Of a stretch of 47,554 bases of DNA, positions 7,407 through 16,350 are shown piece by piece. Within the stretch, counting starts at the first letter, position 1. Each line of letters begins with the position of its first letter. The notes under the pieces were generated by a model. That model was given only the letters and a program-made list of their open reading frames with translations, was not told the DNA's origin and did no database searches. A program made the position numbers and the translations under genes. Origin of the DNA: Rubrivivax sp. (GTDB lineage: Bacteria > Pseudomonadota > Gammaproteobacteria > Burkholderiales > Burkholderiaceae_C); contig JAEUPB010000023.1 of NCBI GenBank assembly GCA_016789955.1, positions 1 to 47,554 on the forward strand, given 5' to 3'.

Positions 7407-9064
7407 GCCGGGTAGCGCTCCTTCAGCCACGCCAGCGCGGCGCCTTGCAGCATCGGCGCGAACACTTCGGGCAGCTCGGCCGGCACCGCCAGGGCCTCGA
7501 ACTCGTCGAGGCCGCAGGCGCGGCGATGTGCCAGCTCGGCCGCGCGCTGGCGGTCTTGCGCGTCGGCGAAGTCGGCGAAGCTGCGCACCGGCCGCACCTT
7601 GAGCGCCGGCTGGCGGGCCCGCAGCGCCGCCAGGCGCCCTCGGTGCAGGGCCAGCATGCGTTCGAGCGCCAGCGTCGGATCGGTGTGCAGCACGTCCACC
7701 GTGGCCCCGCCGCTCATGCAGGTGCGGCCGCGCGCGTTGCTCGTGATCACGTATCGCCCGTCGGTGAACTCGGTGCTCGCCTCCACGGCGAAGGCGTCGG
7801 CGCCCAGCGTCACCGCTACCACCGTCACGGTGCCGTCGCGGCTGGCCCACACGTGGCAGGGCACGCGGCCGCCCGACGGATCGTCCAGCGAGGGATGCTC
7901 GGCCCACGCCAGCGCCGCCAGGCCCGCCTCGTCCATCGCGGTGTCGGTGGGCAGGCCGTCGGGCATCGACAGGTCCGACGGCGTGCGCCGGGCCTCGCGC
8001 CAGCGGCCGGCCACCGGGTCGAGCAGCGGGGCGAGCTGTTCGGCCACGGCACGCGCCAGCATCGCCAGCCGCGCCTGCTGCTGTTCGGAAGATTCGCCGG
8101 GCGCCGAACTGCCGCTCTTGCCGGACGTCTGCTTGCCGGTGGGGATGCCGGGGAACGTGGGCATCGAGAACAGCGTGCCCGGCGTGTGCGGGCCGCCGCC
8201 GGAATCGGGCAGCCACGGGCGGCTGAGGGTGTCGCGGCCGCCGCTGCAGCGCTGTGCCAGCGCGAAGGCGCGGTCGGCATACGAGCGTGCGCGCGCGCCT
8301 TCGCCGGGCGGCAGGTCGGTGCGGTCGGACTCGCGGTCCCACGCGCGGCCGGCTTGCGCGAAATCCATCTCCGCGGCCACGAAGCGGCTCACGCCCTGAT
8401 GGACCAGTGCGCGGGCGTTGAGCAGCTCGGGGTCGCCGGGTGAGGCGGCCAGCGCCTCGTCGAGCGCCGCGAGCGCGCGCCCGGCCACCAGCGCGTCGCA
8501 CAGGTTGCCGGTGGCGTCGAGCGTGAAGCCCAGCGGCGGCCGCCCGTCGGGCGACTCCAGCGCCGGCGGGTGCTGCACCAGCTGCGCCCAGCTCAGTGCC
8601 AGGTGCCGCTGCAGCGCCGGATCGGCCGGGTGCAGCGCCGCCGCATGCAGCGCGATCTGCAGCCGCCACCAGGGCTCCCACACGCTGGATCCGTCCCACA
8701 CGTCCAGCGCCCAGGTCAGCCGCTTGGCATCGCTGCCGAGCTGGTTCAACAGGCCCAGCAGCCGCGTCAGCCGCCGGCCGGCCGCCGCGGGGTCGAGGTC
8801 GACTCCGACGCCTTCCCATGCGAACTGCTGCAGCCCGAGCTCGAGCGCGGCCAGGCCGCGCGGGTCGATCTGCACCAACGCGCGCAGGTCCTCGAGGTAC
8901 TCGTCGCGCAGGTTGGCCGCGCGCGCCAGCGCCATGCGCAGGCGCCGCAGCCGGCGCGAGCCCGGGGTGCCCTCGATGGCCGCCTTCAGCTTGCGCCACG
9001 TGTCCTCGAAGTCGTGCGTGCCGGCGAGCGTGGCGTCGACCAGGACGGACAGATCTTCATTCAT
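7397..9064 (-). CDS. Uncharacterised 555-residue protein divergent from the cyclase gene
   Basis: I do not recognise a named family. The first ~300 residues are rich in short amphipathic helices with repeat-like spacing (for example DPALQRHLALSWAQLV and GDPELLNARALVHQG), suggesting a degenerate TPR fold. A low-complexity linker rich in Ser/Gly/Gln follows around 300-335, then a C-terminal domain with a beta-rich core (TVTVVAVTLGADAFAVEAS, DGRYVITSNARGRTCM). There is no signal peptide or membrane segment, so it is probably cytoplasmic. The ATG at 9064 has a good ribosome-binding site (AGGGGA). It starts 54 bases from the divergent cyclase gene, suggesting shared control or a functional pair. 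The long frame continuing to 11638 is only an antisense shadow. Confidence 0.65.
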   Translation of the reverse strand: MNEDLSVLVDATLAGTHDFEDTWRKLKAAIEGTPGSRRLRRLRMALARAANLRDEYLEDLRALVQIDPRGLAALELGLQQFAWEGVGVDLDPAAAGRRLTRLLGLLNQLGSDAKRLTWALDVWDGSSVWEPWWRLQIALHAAALHPADPALQRHLALSWAQLVQHPPALESPDGRPPLGFTLDATGNLCDALVAGRALAALDEALAASPGDPELLNARALVHQGVSRFVAAEMDFAQAGRAWDRESDRTDLPPGEGARARSYADRAFALAQRCSGGRDTLSRPWLPDSGGGPHTPGTLFSMPTFPGIPTGKQTSGKSGSSAPGESSEQQQARLAMLARAVAEQLAPLLDPVAGRWREARRTPSDLSMPDGLPTDTAMDEAGLAALAWAEHPSLDDPSGGRVPCHVWASRDGTVTVVAVTLGADAFAVEASTEFTDGRYVITSNARGRTCMSGGATVDVLHTDPTLALERMLALHRGRLAALRARQPALKVRPVRSFADFADAQDRQRAAELAHRRACGLDEFEALAVPAELPEVFAPMLQGAALAWLKERYPAGG

Positions 9065-9118
9065 GGCGGCTCCCCTGAGCTGAGCCCCGATGGGCGGAGC
9101 CATGGTACACACAGACAC

Positions 9119-12100
9119 ATGCCCACCGACGAACGACAGCAACTCGCCGCCGCCATCTCCGCACTCGAAGGCCAGCGCGCGCTGCTCGGCGATGCCGTGG
9201 TCGATGCGGCGCTGGGCCCGATGCGCGAACGGCTGGCCCGGCTGGATTCCGTCGACGCGCCGCCTCTGCCCCCACCCGCGCCGACCTCGCCCGGCGGGCA
9301 GTGGCGCCGCCAGGTCTCGGTGCTGTTCCTCGACGTGGTCGGCTCCGCCGCGCTGGCCCAGCGGCTGGACCCGGAGCAGTTCTACGAACTGATCGACGGC
9401 CTGCTGCGCCGCTGCACCGAGGTGGTGGCCGCGCACGGCGGCCGCGTGCTGCAGTACGCCGGCGACAACCTGCTCGCCGTCTTCGGCGCCGACGGCGCGC
9501 GCGAGGACGATGCCGAGCGCGCCGTGCGCGCCGGCCTCGCGCTGGTCGCCGAGGGCTCGGCGTTCGGGCAGCGCGTGCGGCGCGACCACGCGCACGAAGG
9601 CTGCCATGTGCGCGTGGGCGTGCACACCGGGCCGGTGCTGCTCGGCGGCGGCGTCGACGACGACGGCTCGATCCGCGGCCAGGCCGTGAACATCGCCGCG
9701 CGCATGGAGCAGACCGCGCCGGCCGGCGGCGTGCGCATCAGCCACGACACCTGGATGGGCGTGCGCGGCCTCTTCGACGTGCAGGTCCAGCCGCCGATCG
9801 CGGTGAAGGGCGTCGACGAGCCGCTGGCGACCTACCTCGTGCAGGCCGCCAAGCCGCGCTCGTTCCGCGTGCCTGCGCGCGGCATCGACGGCGTGCAGGC
9901 GCGGTTGATCGGGCGCGAGGCCGAAGTCGCGCAGCTGGCCCTTCTGCTGGACGAGGTGGCCACCGGGCGCCGGTTCGTCGCGGCCACGCTGATCGGCCCG
10001 CCGGGGCTGGGCAAGAGCCGCCTGCTGGCCGAAACCCAGGAGCGGCTCGAGGCGCAGGCGTCGCGCTGGTGGCTGTTCCTCGGGCGCGCCGATGCGCAGC
10101 AACGACTGCAGCCCTACGGCGTGCTGCGCGACCTGCTCGCGTGGCGGCTGTCCATCCCGGACAGCGATACCGGCAGTGCCGCGCGCCAGCGGCTCGTCGA
10201 CGGCCTCATGCCCTGGCTGGGCGAGCAGGCCGAGACCCGCGCCGAGTGCATCGGGCAGCTCATCGGCATGGACTTCAGCCACAGCGCGCATGTCGCCGGC
10301 TTGAGCCCGCGGCAGCTGCGCGAGCAGGCCTTCGCCGCGCTGGTTCACTACCTGCACGTGCTGGCCGCCGAAGGCTCGGCGGTGGCGATGCTGATCGAGG
10401 ACCTGCACTGGGCCGACGACGGCACGCTGGACTTCCTGGAGCACCTGGCCGCGCAGGCGACGGCGCTGCCGCTGGCGCTGCTGGCCACCGCGCGGCCCGA
10501 CCTGCTCGAGCGGAGGCCCGAGTGGGGCACCCGGGCTGCAGGCCAGCGCTTGCTGCGGCTGGGCGACCTGCGCGCCGACGATGCGCAGGCGCTGGCCGCC
10601 GCGCTGCTCGAACGTGCCGGCGACGAGGGCCGCGCGCTGGCCGCCACGATCGTGCAGCGCAGCGGCGGCAACCCCTTCTTCATCGAGGAGCTGGTGCGCA
10701 TGTGCATCGACCTCGGCGTGCTCGTGCCCGACGCCGGCGCCAACGGCGATCGCTGGCGCGTGCAGCCCGAGCGCCTCGACCTCGAACGGCTGCCGACCAC
10801 GCTGGTGGGCGTGCTGCAGGCGCGCCTGGATTCCCTCACGCCCACGCAGCGCATGGCGCTGCAGCAGGCGAGCATCGTCGGCTCGGTGTTCTGGGACGAC
10901 GCCCTGGGCACGATGGACGCTGCCGCCCCGGCGCAGGTGGAGGCGCTGCAGCAGCGGGAGCTGGTGCACCGGCAGCCGCAGAGCGCCTTCGATGACACGC
11001 TCGAGGCCGCCTTCCACCACCAGCTGATGCAGCAGGTGACCTACGACACCGTGCTGCGCCCGATGCGCCGCACCGGGCACGCGGCCACCGCACGCTGGCT
11101 GGCCGAACGCGTGGGCGACCGCTCGGCCGAGTACCTGGCGATCACCGCCGAGCACTACGACCGCGCCGGCGATGCCGAGCACGCGCTGCAGTACTTCCAG
11201 CGTGCCGCCGCCGACGCGCGGCGGCGCTACGCCAACGACGCGGCCTACGAGTACCTGCGCCGCGCGCTGGCCAACCCTTTGGCCGCCGACCCGCGCGTGC
11301 GCGAGCGGCTGCTGGCCAGCCTGCAGTCGCTGGCCGATGCCACCGGCCAGCGCCAGCTCCAGGAGGACACGATCCGCCAGCGGCGCGCCAACCAGCAGGC
11401 GCTGGACGACCCTCACGCCGAGGCCAGCCTGCTGATGGACGAGGCGCTGCTGCACTCGCGCCGCGGCGACGATGAGGCGGCCTACGGGCTGGCGATGCAG
11501 GTCGTCGCGATGGAGGAACGCCTCGGCGCCACCCAGAGCACCTCCACCGCGCACGGGCAGGTGGCCTGGAGCCTGTACCGCCGCGGCGACCTCGAAGGCG
11601 CCGAGCGGCACGCGCAGGCCAGCATCGCGCTGGGGCATGCGCTGGGCCGGGAGCCGGGCAACGAACGGCTCGCCGCGTCACTGGCGGCGCGCGGGCTGAC
11701 GATGCGGCTGGTGCTCGCGGAAGCGCGCGGCGACATCGTGCAGGGCCTGGCCATCGGTGACGAGATCCTCGCGCTGACCGAGCACCACGGCCTGCGGCGC
11801 GAACAGGCGCAGGTGCTGATCTCGCGCAGCATCGCGCTGCAGCATGTCGGCCGCTGGCGCGACGCGCTCGAAGGCTTCGAGACGGCGCTCACGGTCGCCG
11901 GCGAGATCGGCCTGGCGATGACGGTGGCCACGGCGCACTACAACATCGCGATCTGCTGGTACATGCTGGGCGACGCCGACCGGGCGCTGCTGAGCATGGA
12001 CCGCGCCGAGGCCGGCTTCGTCGTGGTCGAGGAACAGTCGCTGGTGGCGCGCAGCCGCTGGTTCCGCGCCCGGGTGGCGATCGACCGCGGGCAATTCGAT

Positions 12101-12499
12101 GAGGCCGACCGCTGGCTGGCCGATGCGATGGCCACCTACACCGCGCTCGGCCTGCAGGCGTGGGTGGTGCAGTGCCTGGGCTGGCAGGCCGAGGTGGCGC
12201 TGAGGCGCGGAGACCTGGCCCGTGCCGCCGTGCTCGTCGAGCAGTCGCGCGAGCAGCGCCTCGAGGGCGGCGTGATGACCGAGGTCGACGAGCCCCACCA
12301 CCCCGACTGGATCGCCGCCCGCGTGTGGCGCGCACTGGGCGACCCGCGCGGCGCGGCGCAACTGCGGGACCTGCGCGACCGCCTGCTCGCCGAGGCGCAG
12401 CGCATCGCCGACCCCGAGCTGCGGCGCGGCTTGCTGGAAGACGTGCCAATCAACCGGGAGATCCTCGCGGCGGCGGCCGCGCAGCCGACACCGGCCTGA
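9119..12499 (+). CDS. Class III adenylate/guanylate cyclase with ATPase and TPR-like repeats
   Basis: A 1126-residue soluble protein with three parts. The class III cyclase homology domain (about 65-240) has metal aspartates Asp72 (FLDVVGS) and Asp116 (AGDNLLAVFG) and the transition-state pair Asn191/Arg195 (NIAARME). The usual substrate-binding Lys four residues before Asp116 is Gln112. A STAND/AAA-type NTPase follows, with Walker A GPPGLGKS at 293-300 and a Walker B LIEDLHWADD near 424-433. The C-terminal half is helical repeats rich in Ala and Leu (TPR-like). Such fusions are usually signal-responsive regulators. The start is ATG 9119 with no clear Shine-Dalgarno close by. cAMP synthesis is uncertain because of the substituted lysine. 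Confidence 0.85.
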   Translation: MPTDERQQLAAAISALEGQRALLGDAVVDAALGPMRERLARLDSVDAPPLPPPAPTSPGGQWRRQVSVLFLDVVGSAALAQRLDPEQFYELIDGLLRRCTEVVAAHGGRVLQYAGDNLLAVFGADGAREDDAERAVRAGLALVAEGSAFGQRVRRDHAHEGCHVRVGVHTGPVLLGGGVDDDGSIRGQAVNIAARMEQTAPAGGVRISHDTWMGVRGLFDVQVQPPIAVKGVDEPLATYLVQAAKPRSFRVPARGIDGVQARLIGREAEVAQLALLLDEVATGRRFVAATLIGPPGLGKSRLLAETQERLEAQASRWWLFLGRADAQQRLQPYGVLRDLLAWRLSIPDSDTGSAARQRLVDGLMPWLGEQAETRAECIGQLIGMDFSHSAHVAGLSPRQLREQAFAALVHYLHVLAAEGSAVAMLIEDLHWADDGTLDFLEHLAAQATALPLALLATARPDLLERRPEWGTRAAGQRLLRLGDLRADDAQALAAALLERAGDEGRALAATIVQRSGGNPFFIEELVRMCIDLGVLVPDAGANGDRWRVQPERLDLERLPTTLVGVLQARLDSLTPTQRMALQQASIVGSVFWDDALGTMDAAAPAQVEALQQRELVHRQPQSAFDDTLEAAFHHQLMQQVTYDTVLRPMRRTGHAATARWLAERVGDRSAEYLAITAEHYDRAGDAEHALQYFQRAAADARRRYANDAAYEYLRRALANPLAADPRVRERLLASLQSLADATGQRQLQEDTIRQRRANQQALDDPHAEASLLMDEALLHSRRGDDEAAYGLAMQVVAMEERLGATQSTSTAHGQVAWSLYRRGDLEGAERHAQASIALGHALGREPGNERLAASLAARGLTMRLVLAEARGDIVQGLAIGDEILALTEHHGLRREQAQVLISRSIALQHVGRWRDALEGFETALTVAGEIGLAMTVATAHYNIAICWYMLGDADRALLSMDRAEAGFVVVEEQSLVARSRWFRARVAIDRGQFDEADRWLADAMATYTALGLQAWVVQCLGWQAEVALRRGDLARAAVLVEQSREQRLEGGVMTEVDEPHHPDWIAARVWRALGDPRGAAQLRDLRDRLLAEAQRIADPELRRGLLEDVPINREILAAAAAQPTPA

Positions 12500-12540
12500 C
12501 CCTGCGCTCCCGAGCGCCTTGATCGCGAGCAGCCGGGCTC

Positions 12541-14298
12541 TCAGCGCCGCGCCGGCAGGAAGTCCGCGCGCACCCAGGCGGCGCGGAACGCCGCGCCGTT
12601 GGCCTGGGCCTCCGCCGTGCGACCCAGCGCCGCGAGGCTGCGCTCCAGCCCCTGCAGCGCGCGCGGGTCGCCGGGCCAGGCCTCGAGCTGTTCGCGGTAG
12701 ACCTTCTCGGCATCGGCCGCACGGCCGGCGGCCAGCAACGCGGTGCCCAGCGCCGGCGCGGTGATCGAACCGAAGCTCGCCACCTCGCCGCCGTCGATGC
12801 TGCGCTCCAGTTCCTGCGCCCGCTTCAGCCAGTGCAGCGCCTGCTCGCGGTCACCGCGGGCCCAGGCCACCTCGCCGCGCAGCGAGGCCACGGCGATGCG
12901 CAGCGTCGGCGCGGCAGCCTCCACCGGATCGCGCTCGCCGGTGCCGGCCATCACTTCGAGCGACGCGAGTTCGCCCAGCGCATCGTCGGCCTGGCCCAGG
13001 CCGCGCGCCAGCGCCATGCCGCGCGCGTAGTGGGCCACGGCGCGCTCGTGGCGGTACCACGGCCGCGGCAGCTCGGTGCTGAGGATCTCGCCCCAGCGCT
13101 CGACCTGCACCATCGCGAGCCACGGCAGCTCGGCCGCGAGGTCGGCAGCCCAGCCGCCGCGGATGCGCTCGAGCATGCCGAACTTCGCCGACAGGCGCCG
13201 CGCGGCATCCACCGCCACGCGGCCCTGGCCGTCCATGGCGGCGGCGAACCACAGGAAGTGCAGGTGATGGAAGTCCCAGTTGCGGCCCGGCTCGCCGCCC
13301 TGCGCGCGGATCGCCGCGGCCAGTGCCACGTCGGCCTCCAGCGCACGCTGGTTGACGCGCGCCGCATCGCCGTAGCGGCCGACGCGGATGTAGGTGTGCG
13401 AGGGCATGTGCACGAGGTGCGGCAGCCCGGGCGAGATCGCGCCGAGACGATCGGCCGGGGCCTCGGCCCAGGTGGCGTCGGGGCCCTGCTCGGTGGCGTG
13501 GATCAGGAAGTGAATCAGGCCCGGGTGCTGCGGCGCCGCGGCCAGCGCACGGCGGATCACGTCGATGGCGGTCCTGGTGTTCGCGTGCGGCTGCTTGTTC
13601 TTGCCGTACCACGACCACGGCGTGAGCATCATCAGCGACTCGGCGTACAGCGCCGCCACGTCCACGTCGTCGGGGTGGCGCGCATGCGCCTCGGCCATCG
13701 CACGGGCGTAGGCCGTCTCGCGCGCAGGGGCGGCCGCGGCGTCGCCACTGAACGGCGAACCGGCCGCCGAGCACACCGAGCCGGGGCCGCCGGGGCCGGT
13801 GGTCTCCGAGGCCGCCGGCGTTTCGGGCGTGGGCTTCGGGTCGGCGTCGTAGCGCTCCTGCATCGCGGCGATGAGCCGCGCGTCGCGCGCGGACACGCGG
13901 CCGGCCGGCTGCCCCGCGGCGATGGCCGCGGCCTGCTGCGCGAAACCGTGCGCGCGCTTCAGCGCCGGCAGGTCCACCTCGCTGCGCGGGCGGTTGATGT
14001 TCGGCCCGAGCACGTAGGCCGCGCCCCAGGCGCACATCGCGCAGTCGGGATCCTCGCGCAGCGCCTGCTCGAAGGCGCGCGCGGCGCGGCCGTGCTCGAA
14101 GCCGTAGGCCAGCAGCACGCCCTGGTCGATCCAGCGCTGCGCGGCGGGGCTGGCGCCGCTCATCGTGGTGCGCCACGCGCCCAGGCCTTCGAGCCGCGGC
14201 ACCGGGCGCGTGGCATCGGCTGGAGCCAGCGTGGAGCAGGCACCGAGCAGCCCGGCGGCGAGCGGCCCGGCGACGACGAGGCGCAGCCGCCGTGTCAT
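12541..14298 (-). CDS. TPR-repeat lipoprotein at the end of the sen operon
   Basis: A 585-residue predicted lipoprotein. The signal peptide ends in the lipobox LGAC with Cys21. Tetratricopeptide-like helices follow (YGFEHGRAARAFEQALREDPDCAMCAWG and similar units), a low-complexity Pro/Gly/Ser segment sits around 150-180, and a conserved-looking HLVHMPSHTYIRVGRYGDAARVN stretch lies near 300. The protein is expected in the cell envelope. Its ATG overlaps the stop of the PhyH gene by four bases (ATGA), so it is translationally coupled to that gene. It is convergent with the cyclase gene, with 41 bases between. Function unknown; it may be a scaffold for envelope proteins. Confidence 0.8.
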   Translation of the reverse strand: MTRRLRLVVAGPLAAGLLGACSTLAPADATRPVPRLEGLGAWRTTMSGASPAAQRWIDQGVLLAYGFEHGRAARAFEQALREDPDCAMCAWGAAYVLGPNINRPRSEVDLPALKRAHGFAQQAAAIAAGQPAGRVSARDARLIAAMQERYDADPKPTPETPAASETTGPGGPGSVCSAAGSPFSGDAAAAPARETAYARAMAEAHARHPDDVDVAALYAESLMMLTPWSWYGKNKQPHANTRTAIDVIRRALAAAPQHPGLIHFLIHATEQGPDATWAEAPADRLGAISPGLPHLVHMPSHTYIRVGRYGDAARVNQRALEADVALAAAIRAQGGEPGRNWDFHHLHFLWFAAAMDGQGRVAVDAARRLSAKFGMLERIRGGWAADLAAELPWLAMVQVERWGEILSTELPRPWYRHERAVAHYARGMALARGLGQADDALGELASLEVMAGTGERDPVEAAAPTLRIAVASLRGEVAWARGDREQALHWLKRAQELERSIDGGEVASFGSITAPALGTALLAAGRAADAEKVYREQLEAWPGDPRALQGLERSLAALGRTAEAQANGAAFRAAWVRADFLPARR

Positions 14299-15113
14299 GC
14301 GGACTCCCGGGCCGGCCGGTGCCCTACCTCGAAGTCGTTGCGCCCGGTGCGGTCCACCCCGCGCAGCAGCCAGATCGGCCGGCGCGCGAAGTCCACTGGC
14401 ACGCCGCTCTGGCCGTCCACCGGGCGCAGCGTGCGGTCGAACAGCGACGTGGCCGGCATGTAGCGCAGCGCGACACCGGTGCGGCGCTGCGCCGAGCGGT
14501 TGGCCGCGGCGCCGTGGATCATGTAGACGTCGTGCAGCGACATCTGGCCCGGCTCGAGCTCGATGTCCACTGCGGAGCCTTCGTCCCAGTCGCCGTCGGC
14601 CATGCGCTGGTTCAGCGTGAGGTCGGTGCGGTCCTCGTGCAGGTGCGGCCACAGCCGTTGCCCGCGGTGCGAGCCGGGGATCACGCGCAGGCAGCCGTTG
14701 GCCCGCGTCGAGGGTTCCAGCGCCACCCAGGCGGTGCAGGTGGCCAGCGGCCGGATCGGCCAGTAGTGGCCGTCCTGGTGCCACGGCGTCTCGTAGCCTT
14801 CGCCGGGGGGCTTGCAGAACACGTGGCAGCCCCAGAGGATCACGTCGTCGCCGATCACGCCGGACACCAGCTCGACGATCTCGGGGTCGCGCGCCAGCTC
14901 GAGGAAATCGCGCACGCCGCGCACGCCCTCGCCGTTGTCGCCCTCGATGTGCGCCGACACCAGCTTCTCCGGGCGCACGCCGGGGTTGGCGGCCAGCAGC
15001 GCTTCCAGCGCCGCGGCCATCGCCGCCACGTGCGCCGGCGGCAGGCGGAAGCGCGGCACGACCCAGCCGTCGCGTGCGTAACGTTCGACTTCATCGGGCG
15101 CGAGGTGGGCCAT
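14295..15113 (-). CDS. Phytanoyl-CoA dioxygenase (PhyH) family Fe(II)/2-oxoglutarate oxygenase
   Basis: A 272-residue cupin-fold oxygenase. The iron-binding HxD is His112-Gln-Asp114 in TPWHQDGHYW; the distal ligand is most likely His200 in MIHGAAANRS, and a 2-oxoglutarate-binding Arg is expected at 211 or 217 (QRRTGVALRY). All catalytic residues are present, so it should be active. Family members hydroxylate varied small molecules. It sits two bases after the reductase gene and overlaps the lipoprotein gene by four bases, placing it in the transcript that begins at senB. A role in modifying a histidine betaine or selenium metabolite is a hypothesis only; members of this family do other jobs. 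Confidence 0.88.
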   Translation of the reverse strand: MAHLAPDEVERYARDGWVVPRFRLPPAHVAAMAAALEALLAANPGVRPEKLVSAHIEGDNGEGVRGVRDFLELARDPEIVELVSGVIGDDVILWGCHVFCKPPGEGYETPWHQDGHYWPIRPLATCTAWVALEPSTRANGCLRVIPGSHRGQRLWPHLHEDRTDLTLNQRMADGDWDEGSAVDIELEPGQMSLHDVYMIHGAAANRSAQRRTGVALRYMPATSLFDRTLRPVDGQSGVPVDFARRPIWLLRGVDRTGRNDFEVGHRPARESA

Positions 15114-15115
15114 CG

Positions 15116-16339
15116 TCAGTCTTCCACGGTCAAGGTCATGCCGGCCTCGCGCAACCGGCGCACGAGCACGGCGCCGAAGGCGGTGGCCGGCGTCAGCACC
15201 CCGCCGCCGGGCGGCAGCGCGTCGGCGTCGTGCAGCAGCGCCAGCGCCGACTCGCAGACGAACTTCGTCGTCGCGCGGTTGCCGGGGTCGCCGCGGTCGG
15301 CGATCTTGCCGCGCAGCACATGGCCTTCGGCATCGCGCGCCACCAGCCGGCAGCGGAACCAGCCTTCATCCATCGCCCGCTCGCTCGGGCCCTCGCCGGG
15401 CGCGGGCGTCACCTTCGACAGCAGCCAGCGCATCGGCGCCAGCGCCAGCGCGCCCTGCCCCGAGACTGCCATCGCGCTCATGCCCGCGGCCGCCAGCGCC
15501 GCGGCGGCGCCGTCGCCGTAGTGCTGGTACTCCTGGTAGCGCAGTCCCTCGGCGTAGCCGCCGTCGCCGCGCGCGCGGGCCAGCGCGGCGCTGCGGCGCA
15601 CCACGCGCGTGTTGATCGGCCCCATCACGAACGGGCCCAGCCACGCGTCGAAGTCGTCGTCGCGGTGCGGCGCGTAGGGGTCGGCATGCGGCGCGGTGTC
15701 TTCCGGCGCCGTGCCGGCTGGGTTCAGCAGGAACGGCTGCAGGAAGGCGTCGGTACGGCCCGACGCGAGGTTGTTCAAGAGCGACGCCACCGTGCCGCCG
15801 TTGACCCCGCCCTTCATCGAGAAGCTGGCCTTCACCTCGACGCAGGCGCTGCCGTGGCGCTCGCGCATCGCGCGCGTCATCAGCCATGTGCCCAGGTCGG
15901 ACGGCACCGAATCGAAGCCGCAGCCCGGCACGATGCGCGTGCCGTCGCGTGCCGCGGCATCGTGGTGGCGGTCGATCATCTTGCGCACCCACGGCGTCTC
16001 GCCGGTGATGTCGACGTAGTGCGTGCGCCGCCGCACGCAGGCCGCCACCAGTTCGCTGCCGTAGAGCGCGTAGGGCCCGGCCGAACTCAGCACCACGCGG
16101 GTCCCGGCGGCCAGCGCATCGAGCGCCGCGGCATCGTGGGCATCGGCGACAATGACGCCGGCCTCCGCCGCCGCAGGGCCGAGGCCGGCGAGCACCTCGC
16201 GCAGCTTGCCCGCGTTGCGCCCGGCCACCGCCCAGCGCAGGCCGGCGCCGTGGCGCGCGATGTATGCGGCGGTCTGCCGGCCGACGAAGCCGCTCGCGCC
16301 GTAGAGGACGAGGTCCCAGCGTCGCGTCGAGCGGGCCAT
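15116..16339 (-). CDS. Saccharopine dehydrogenase-like NAD(P)-dependent reductase
   Basis: A 407-residue protein of the saccharopine dehydrogenase/trans-acting enoyl reductase family. The N-terminal Rossmann motif GASGFVG (14-20) follows a short basic lead, the AGRN dinucleotide-specificity segment is near 39-42, and GCGFDSVPSDLGTWL marks the substrate domain. A DINT-like second half ends in a typical AFGAVLVRRLREAGM region. The start ATG at 16339 is 11 bases after the selD stop codon. It is between selD and a PhyH oxygenase in one operon, so it may act on a product of that pathway or on an unrelated lipid. Exact reaction unknown. Confidence 0.85.
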   Translation of the reverse strand: MARSTRRWDLVLYGASGFVGRQTAAYIARHGAGLRWAVAGRNAGKLREVLAGLGPAAAEAGVIVADAHDAAALDALAAGTRVVLSSAGPYALYGSELVAACVRRRTHYVDITGETPWVRKMIDRHHDAAARDGTRIVPGCGFDSVPSDLGTWLMTRAMRERHGSACVEVKASFSMKGGVNGGTVASLLNNLASGRTDAFLQPFLLNPAGTAPEDTAPHADPYAPHRDDDFDAWLGPFVMGPINTRVVRRSAALARARGDGGYAEGLRYQEYQHYGDGAAAALAAAGMSAMAVSGQGALALAPMRWLLSKVTPAPGEGPSERAMDEGWFRCRLVARDAEGHVLRGKIADRGDPGNRATTKFVCESALALLHDADALPPGGGVLTPATAFGAVLVRRLREAGMTLTVED

Positions 16340-16350
16340 CGCGGCGGCCG

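Noticed and set aside
12832-14463. Long open frames on the opposite strand of real genes (for example plus 12832-14463, and the upstream extension of the minus frame to 11638)
   Set aside because: Very high GC keeps many frames open. These lack family motifs, are rich in Arg/Ala/Pro, and lie antisense to clear genes.
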